This document shows, one piece after another, positions 59,142 to 64,000 of a stretch of DNA of 64,000 bases. The notes under the pieces were generated by a model that was not told the origin of the DNA, made no database searches, and worked only from the letters and a program-made list of their open reading frames with translations. This DNA comes from Rotaria socialis (lineage: Eukaryota > Rotifera > Eurotatoria > Philodinida > Philodinidae): the NCBI GenBank assembly GCA_905331475.1, contig CAJNYU010001919.1:1-64000 (forward strand), given 5' to 3'. Position numbers and translations under genes: made by a program. Each line of letters starts with the position of its first letter. The first letter of the stretch is position 1.

Positions 59142-59641
59142 ATTAGAAAATACGAAAAAGGTGCCATTTTTCAATTCCGGCATACTGAAAATCATTCAGA
59201 AATTTATTCAATCGTTTTACGTATTGAAATAAATTTTATCCAATATAAATTAACACATGATCTTTCATCGACATTCGTTAAAAAAGCATTCGTGTGAAAA
59301 TGGAAATGACAAAGCTCTATCGTGTAAAGTCCTTGACGCAATTAGTAGTGTTTGATCGATCTTTATTTTACTTGTACGTTTATGGTTATGCCTTTTATTA
59401 AATAGTATATATATATATTACCTTCTATAAGAACTACACAGAAATGTCGTTAAATAGAAAAATAAAGAATTCTGGTTAAATAATGCTATAAATAGAAAAC
59501 TAAAGAAATCTAGTTAGATAATGTTTTAAAAATATCGATCACATGTTGCTTGTTTTCTTTTCCATCATGGTTTTTAGTAGGAATGATAGGTCTTCGTTAA
59601 TCGACAACAAAATCGCTGTTTTGTATAGCAATGCAGTTACA
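59142..59641. other. Non-coding stretch up to the gap
   Basis: No gene supported. A TATATATATA run lies near 59408-59418, and a near-repeat AATAGAAAA(A/C)TAAAGAA occurs at 59453-59468 and 59491-59507. Confidence 0.4.
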
Positions 59642-59896
59642 NNNNNNNNNNNNNNNNNNNNNNNNNNNNNNNNNNNNNNNNNNNNNNNNNNNNNNNNNNN
59701 NNNNNNNNNNNNNNNNNNNNNNNNNNNNNNNNNNNNNNNNNNNNNNNNNNNNNNNNNNNNNNNNNNNNNNNNNNNNNNNNNNNNNNNNNNNNNNNNNNNN
59801 NNNNNNNNNNNNNNNNNNNNNNNNNNNNNNNNNNNNNNNNNNNNNNNNNNNNNNNNNNNNNNNNNNNNNNNNNNNNNNNNNNNNNNNNNNNNNNNN
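59642..59896. other. Assembly gap (255 N)
   Basis: Run of 255 unknown bases, interrupting the minus-strand gene that starts at 60755. Confidence 0.99.
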
Positions 59897-60755
59897 TTAA
59901 TTTGTTTCATTACTTCTGGTGGTGGTAGAGGTGGTGGTTGAAGACATCGAAGAATAACTCGTTGTTCAGCTGTTACTGGGAATCCAGTTGTTTCTTTGTG
60001 AATAACTTGTGGATTTGGGTCCCAAAAAACATCACGAGCTGATCTTTGTAGATATCGATTCGTTTCTTCTGCGCCATTAGTCCGAATCGGTGCATTATTA
60101 ATAAAGCTACTAGTTGCTCCTATGGTGCCATATGAAGCATATTGATTACGACTATGATCTGTATCCTGATCATATCGACTAATCGCGTTATTAATGCAAT
60201 CTCGTTCAATATTGTATGTTTCGCAAGTTGTAAAAGTTCCTTCTTCAGCACTAAAAAAGAAGATGATTTCAGATGAAACCGTTCAGGTTCAGTAGTATTT
60301 TGTGATATTCGGAACATGTCCGTACGCAGTCACGTAATATTTCAAGGACTTGGTAATACAAAAAAGGTTTCGCATTATGCTTGTCTGATTTTTAAAAATC
60401 ATGAAAAGTTGAGTTATGGTTAGATTTCTAAAAAAGGGAAATTACTGAAATTTCCTTTTTCGAAAGTCTGAACACTACTGAGGTTTTCTAGGAAGCTGTC
60501 TGTTTTTAAGCAGAAGTTTGCGGATGATTTATTACATTGACTAGAAGGAGTAGCGTGCGAAATCCCTATTTTAGTGTTTCGTACAGGACCCGGCTTGTAC
60601 GAAACCTTTTCTATTCAGTCAGGCTTTGATATCCAATTACGAAGCTCATCTTTATCGATTGTAAACATCTGTATATGTGTTCATGATTGGATCTAAATTC
60701 TTAAGTTTTACCTTCCATCTTGAATGGTAACAGCTTGTTGAACTATATCATCCAT
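59897..60755 (-). CDS. Unknown protein with proline-rich segment, 5' part (truncated by gap)
   Basis: Exon 1 (60755-60712) reads MDDIVQQAVTIQDG and splices AG|GTAAAA in phase 2 to exon 2, which begins at 60250 after CTTTTTTAG. Exon 2 runs open to the gap: EEGTFTTCETYNIERDCIN, a G/S/N-rich stretch, LQRSARDVFWDPNPQVI, then RCLQPPPLPPPEVMKQI at the N run. The compatible phase across a 461-nt intron and sustained protein-like composition support a real gene. No signal peptide or known domain is seen. The proline-rich end may begin a repeat region, which could explain why assembly failed here. The 65-codon frame at 60120-60317 is a shadow. Confidence 0.55.
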
Positions 60756-62102
60756 TGTTGTATCACGTGACCTTATTCGAAATTGACAAAGTAGAAATTA
60801 ATTCTAAAAAAGAAAAAGAAAACAATGATCGTTAAGCTATATCTATCAAATAAATATCAAATGTTCAATCCAGAATGAGCAAGATTATGCATATCACATA
60901 TATATAAATATCAAAAGAATTTTCGTTCAGATTATTTTTAAATTGTGGATAAAAAATTAGAAGTACTAATGAAGTAAAAATAATGTATTAATCGTTGTCG
61001 CTTCGTTCTTATAAATAGTTCATGAACCTTAGAGTATAACTGTAACAATACTGTAAGAAAGAAGAAGAAGAGTTCTTTGTCAAATTAAATAAACCAAGAG
61101 TATATTTCATAGTAATGTAAAACTTGAAACTAGAATTCAGTTGAAAATAGAAAGTTTCAACTTTCAATTCGTAGCGATATATGTTGTGAGTGCCGACTCT
61201 TCAGAATGCGCCTGGTTTAAAAGTTGAAAATTTTCAATTAAATTCAAGTTTCAAGTTCGGAAATCTTTTAAGGGATTCCAGAGATACCTCTTATTTTTAT
61301 AAAGTGTAGCGATTTGGTCATAATCGCATTGATGTAAGGGTATAGATATAAGGATATCAGAGGCCTAAACGGGGTGGGTTTTTTCTGTCCCACCTCTCCG
61401 CGCCATGTCGCAACCTTAAATTCTTTTTCGTCAACCCGTCCCGATTTCCCGCGCTGTTTCGATCTCTGCAACATGTATGTGGCAGCTTCTATTCGTGGGA
61501 GCGAGTTATTCAATATATATGCTACGTGTGAATAGCTAACATTTAAATGTATATTGAAAATGGGCGTTTGCACGATCGATTTTGTTCACCCATGTTTGTT
61601 GACAATTGTGGTTCTTGATTATTCTCCAAAAATGTTTACTACTTTAAACCAAATATCGAACTTGCTTTTTAGGGTGTTAATGGGTTCGGAAGAATTTTAA
61701 CGATTTTCAAGGTAAAATTTTGTCTTTAAGGATGTCTACCGTAGATAGATAGAAGTTGGGTGAAAGCTCGACGGCACATTCTGTGAAGGAGAAGTCAAGA
61801 TTTGTCATTGTCGGCTTTCTTAACAACACTCCATACTCTCCCAAATTTTTTTCAGTTCGGCAGCAACTACGAAACGTCGGTAGATTGGTGGAACGAGAAA
61901 TCTTGCGATATGAAAAACATGAAGCCATTCAAGTTCGATACGAAATAGTAAAGACTTGCATCAACCCCCGAAAGATTCGTCTCCAACTTCGATGGTTTCA
62001 TATTCTTCAAATAGAATTTTTTTCCGTTCCACCTATCTTAAAACGTTTCAGTGCATGAGAAATCTCAGAGATAATATCATTTTGATTTTTCAAAAAATAA
62101 AA
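60756..62102. other. Non-coding stretch with a TTGAAA/TTTCAA cluster
   Basis: Between about 61118 and 61260, ACTTGAAACT, AGTTGAAAAT, GTTTCAACTTTCAATTC, AGTTGAAAATTTTCAATT and CAAGTTTCAAGTTC recur in both orientations, a weak motif island. A frame at 61756-62058 without an ATG near its start is unsupported. CTACCGTAGATAGATAGA near 61736-61753 echoes the ends of the next element. Confidence 0.4.
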
Positions 62103-62580
62103 TGTCACCTATCCGCAGATAGATAGATAGGTAGATAGATTGCTAGATAAATATGGTGATGATGTGGGTGTGGGTGTGGGTGAGCGTCGATGTGGACTTG
62201 GGTGTGGGTGGGGGCCGATTTGGGTGTCGGTGGAGGTCGATTTGGGTCTGGGTGTGGGTGGGTCCCGATGTGAGTGTCGTGTAGATGTGGATGCGAGTGT
62301 ACGCGTAGCGCTTAATCAAAAAGTGATAGCGGTACCGTCACCTACACCCACCGCGTCGAGGCTTAGATAAAGGTGTGTGTAAAACCTTTGGTCACTTAAC
62401 ACCTGTGTCAGTACGATTTTTAGTCACGGTCTCGGAGCTTTTTGAAAACTAACGGCCGTCAGCCGTGATCCTGACCATCACCATGGGCATTACCGTGGCC
62501 ACTTCGCATGTCCCTGCGATCTACCGGTTTACCCATTTACCTACCGATCTTTCTATCCATCTATATGCGGATAGGTGACA
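62103..62580. repeat. Inverted-repeat element with degenerate telomere-like core
   Basis: The left end TGTCACCTATCCGCAGATAG (62103-62122) and the inverted right end (62561-62580, read TGTCACCTATCCGCATATAG) match at 19 of 20 positions, and similarity continues for about 10 bases. The interior 62158-62300 is a degraded GGGTGTGGGTG array (GATGTGGGTGTGGGTGTGGG, then mixtures such as TTGGGTGTCGGTGG). The rest is non-coding. Length 478 bp. No target-site duplication is obvious. Confidence 0.65.
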
Positions 62581-64000
62581 CTGGTTGTTGGAAAATCCCT
62601 ATGATATTATCACTGAGATATGTCACATGTATTGAAAAGTTTCGTAGCAAAGGCTGTGTGTGTATACTTTTAGATTTCGTAGTTGTTACGAAACTTTCGA
62701 AGACTTCGTAGAATATAACTTTTTTTGCGTATGCGCTACGACATGCAAACAATACGTGATATTGCAAACATTGTCGGACACTCATTCTATCTTTGAAAGT
62801 CCAATATCCCATCATAACAGATTGGAAGAGATGGAATTATTTTTCACTTGTTTCAGTATTACCTGATGTTGAGAAAGATGAAAAATCCATCAGATTGCAC
62901 AACTAAACAGTGTTCTGTTGTAATGCACACTCACCTTGTTCGACTATATGCGGTTGCCGACCGCAACATTGAAACTTACTTGAATCTTTCTTGCAAAAAC
63001 AAAACAAGCAATGCTCTCTCTTTCTTTCATGGCTTCGCTTCCATTACACGGGACTAGTTTCTCTCCCATTTTCTTCCTCTTCACGAGCAGTGGCATGTTT
63101 ACTCAATTATAATAAGGAGCAATCCGCTCGAGTTGAGGTTTTTTTATTGTTTGATCTACTAGTGAAGAAAAGTAAGAAAATTAAAGAGATGTTGCACGAG
63201 AGAATCGATCAATCCGACCGCCGATAAAATGTTGACTTTCAATTGGGTGGGTGTGGGTGTGTATTCTGCCGGGCACTTCGTGTGTTATTTTATTGACATA
63301 CACTCGAAATGATTGTTACTACCAAATCTACAATGCAAAGTTGAACAGCAAGACGCTTTTTACAATTGCGAATGCTTCAAGTGAGGCTAGATCTATCTCA
63401 AATTCTACTGAATGAAAGCTAAGATTTAAAAATTGCTCAAAATTTCTGAAAGTTTAGAGATATTTTGTGTTGATTGCCTGCTATAATTTCAGAGCTAGTA
63501 ATTACAATATCATTTCACATGAAGGCGTGCAATTCTATTCTACTGTAGTTGATGTAATTGTCTTTGTTTACGAAGTTCAAACACCATATTGAGTGTAGAC
63601 GTGTCGGTGGATGACGAGAAAACGTATCCACCCACAAGTCGATATTGAAAATTGAGCTTTTTATTTTAGTTAATTGGTTTCACTATGATATTATGAATGA
63701 AGGTTTCCTTATAGTGTCGCCGGATCTTCCGGATTTTCAAAGCTTTTTGCAGAGTTTTTTGGTTCTTTTTCAGGATTTTGACATTTAAATCACGAATTCA
63801 GGACACCCGCGACCGCTGCCGCGACACCCGTCTGTCTTTTCTCACAGCAGCTCTCTTAATTTTTGTATCTGTGCTCTTCAGTCTAATAATTACTTAAAAT
63901 TTCCCGTGTTGTTATCAAACATTCGCTATATCGTTTTACTTAAATTCAAACTGTACCTTCAAAATTTATCGATGGCTTTGAATTGATTAGTGGTCGAATA
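62581..64000. other. Non-coding right end of the window
   Basis: No supported gene. Contains GGGTGGGTGTGGGTGTGT at 63245-63262 and a hairpin at 63612-63640 (GGTGGAT...ATCCACC). A CCGGATCTTCCGG palindrome lies near 63720-63732. Frames of 60-85 codons here overlap on both strands and show no motif. Confidence 0.4.

Noticed and set aside
59539..59941. Open frames across the N run
   Set aside because: Artefacts of translating unknown bases.
61756..62058. 100-codon frame with a mildly protein-like middle
   Set aside because: Starts at a non-ATG codon, overlaps an antisense frame of similar length, and shows no motif or splice support.
62140..62370. Open frame rich in Gly and Val
   Set aside because: Produced by the degenerate GGGTGTGGGTG array; no protein features.

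Overview
The window reads as nuclear DNA of a bdelloid rotifer (Adineta/Rotaria-like). The DNA is AT-rich, with compact genes split by introns of about 45-90 nt. It carries rotifer-style rhodopsin-family GPCRs, large ADP-ribosyltransferase genes with TPR tails, and genes of non-metazoan type that nevertheless contain spliceosomal introns (pectate-lyase-like beta-helix, LysP-type amino-acid permease). Interstitial GGGTGTGGG sequence resembles the TGTGGG telomere repeat known from Adineta vaga. The organism call is inference from protein style; no database search was possible.

Layout. 0-14 kb is gene-bearing: the start of a GPCR (minus), a broken nucleotidyltransferase/PARP-like gene, an intact secreted beta-helix protein, a RING/TRAF-zinc-finger gene (minus), a GPCR pseudogene (minus), and a three-exon amino-acid permease with a GC-AG intron. 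14-20 kb holds a dead pogo/jerky-type transposon, a short inverted-repeat element and gene remnants. 20-33 kb has two convergent paralogous ART-TPR genes. The first has a one-base frameshift. The second is intact and is followed by a partial copy that ends at a one-N join. 33-41 kb is mostly non-coding with motif-rich repeat islands and two small candidate genes. 41.9-44.2 kb is a degenerate BED/hAT transposon. 46-55.6 kb appears to be one large DNA transposon carrying a BEN-domain gene and a TNP2-type transposase. 55.7-58.3 kb is a MULE with FLYWCH finger and an intact-looking catalytic triad. The remainder has a proline-rich gene cut by a 255-N gap, an inverted-repeat element with a telomere-like core, and little else.

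Most interesting system. Several non-coding islands of 200-400 bp are packed with one short motif in both orientations (AACGC/GCGTT in one family, CCAAAACC/CCGAAA in another, GGCGAAAG in a third). Islands of the first family carry a shared edge related to CGCCCATGGCGT. Two of them lie in inverted orientation at about 46.07 and 55.57 kb and bracket the co-oriented BEN and TNP2 genes. This looks like a 9.5-kb two-gene transposon whose subterminal motif arrays could be bound by the BEN protein, analogous to TnpA/TnpD of plant En/Spm. Smaller elements with the same edges but no transposase lie at 34.2-34.6 and 36.8-39.1 kb.

Assembly quality matters. Single N joins at 24504, 32891, 40011 and 55749 often sit at the end of near-identical duplicated sequence, so some duplications and frameshifts may be assembly artefacts.
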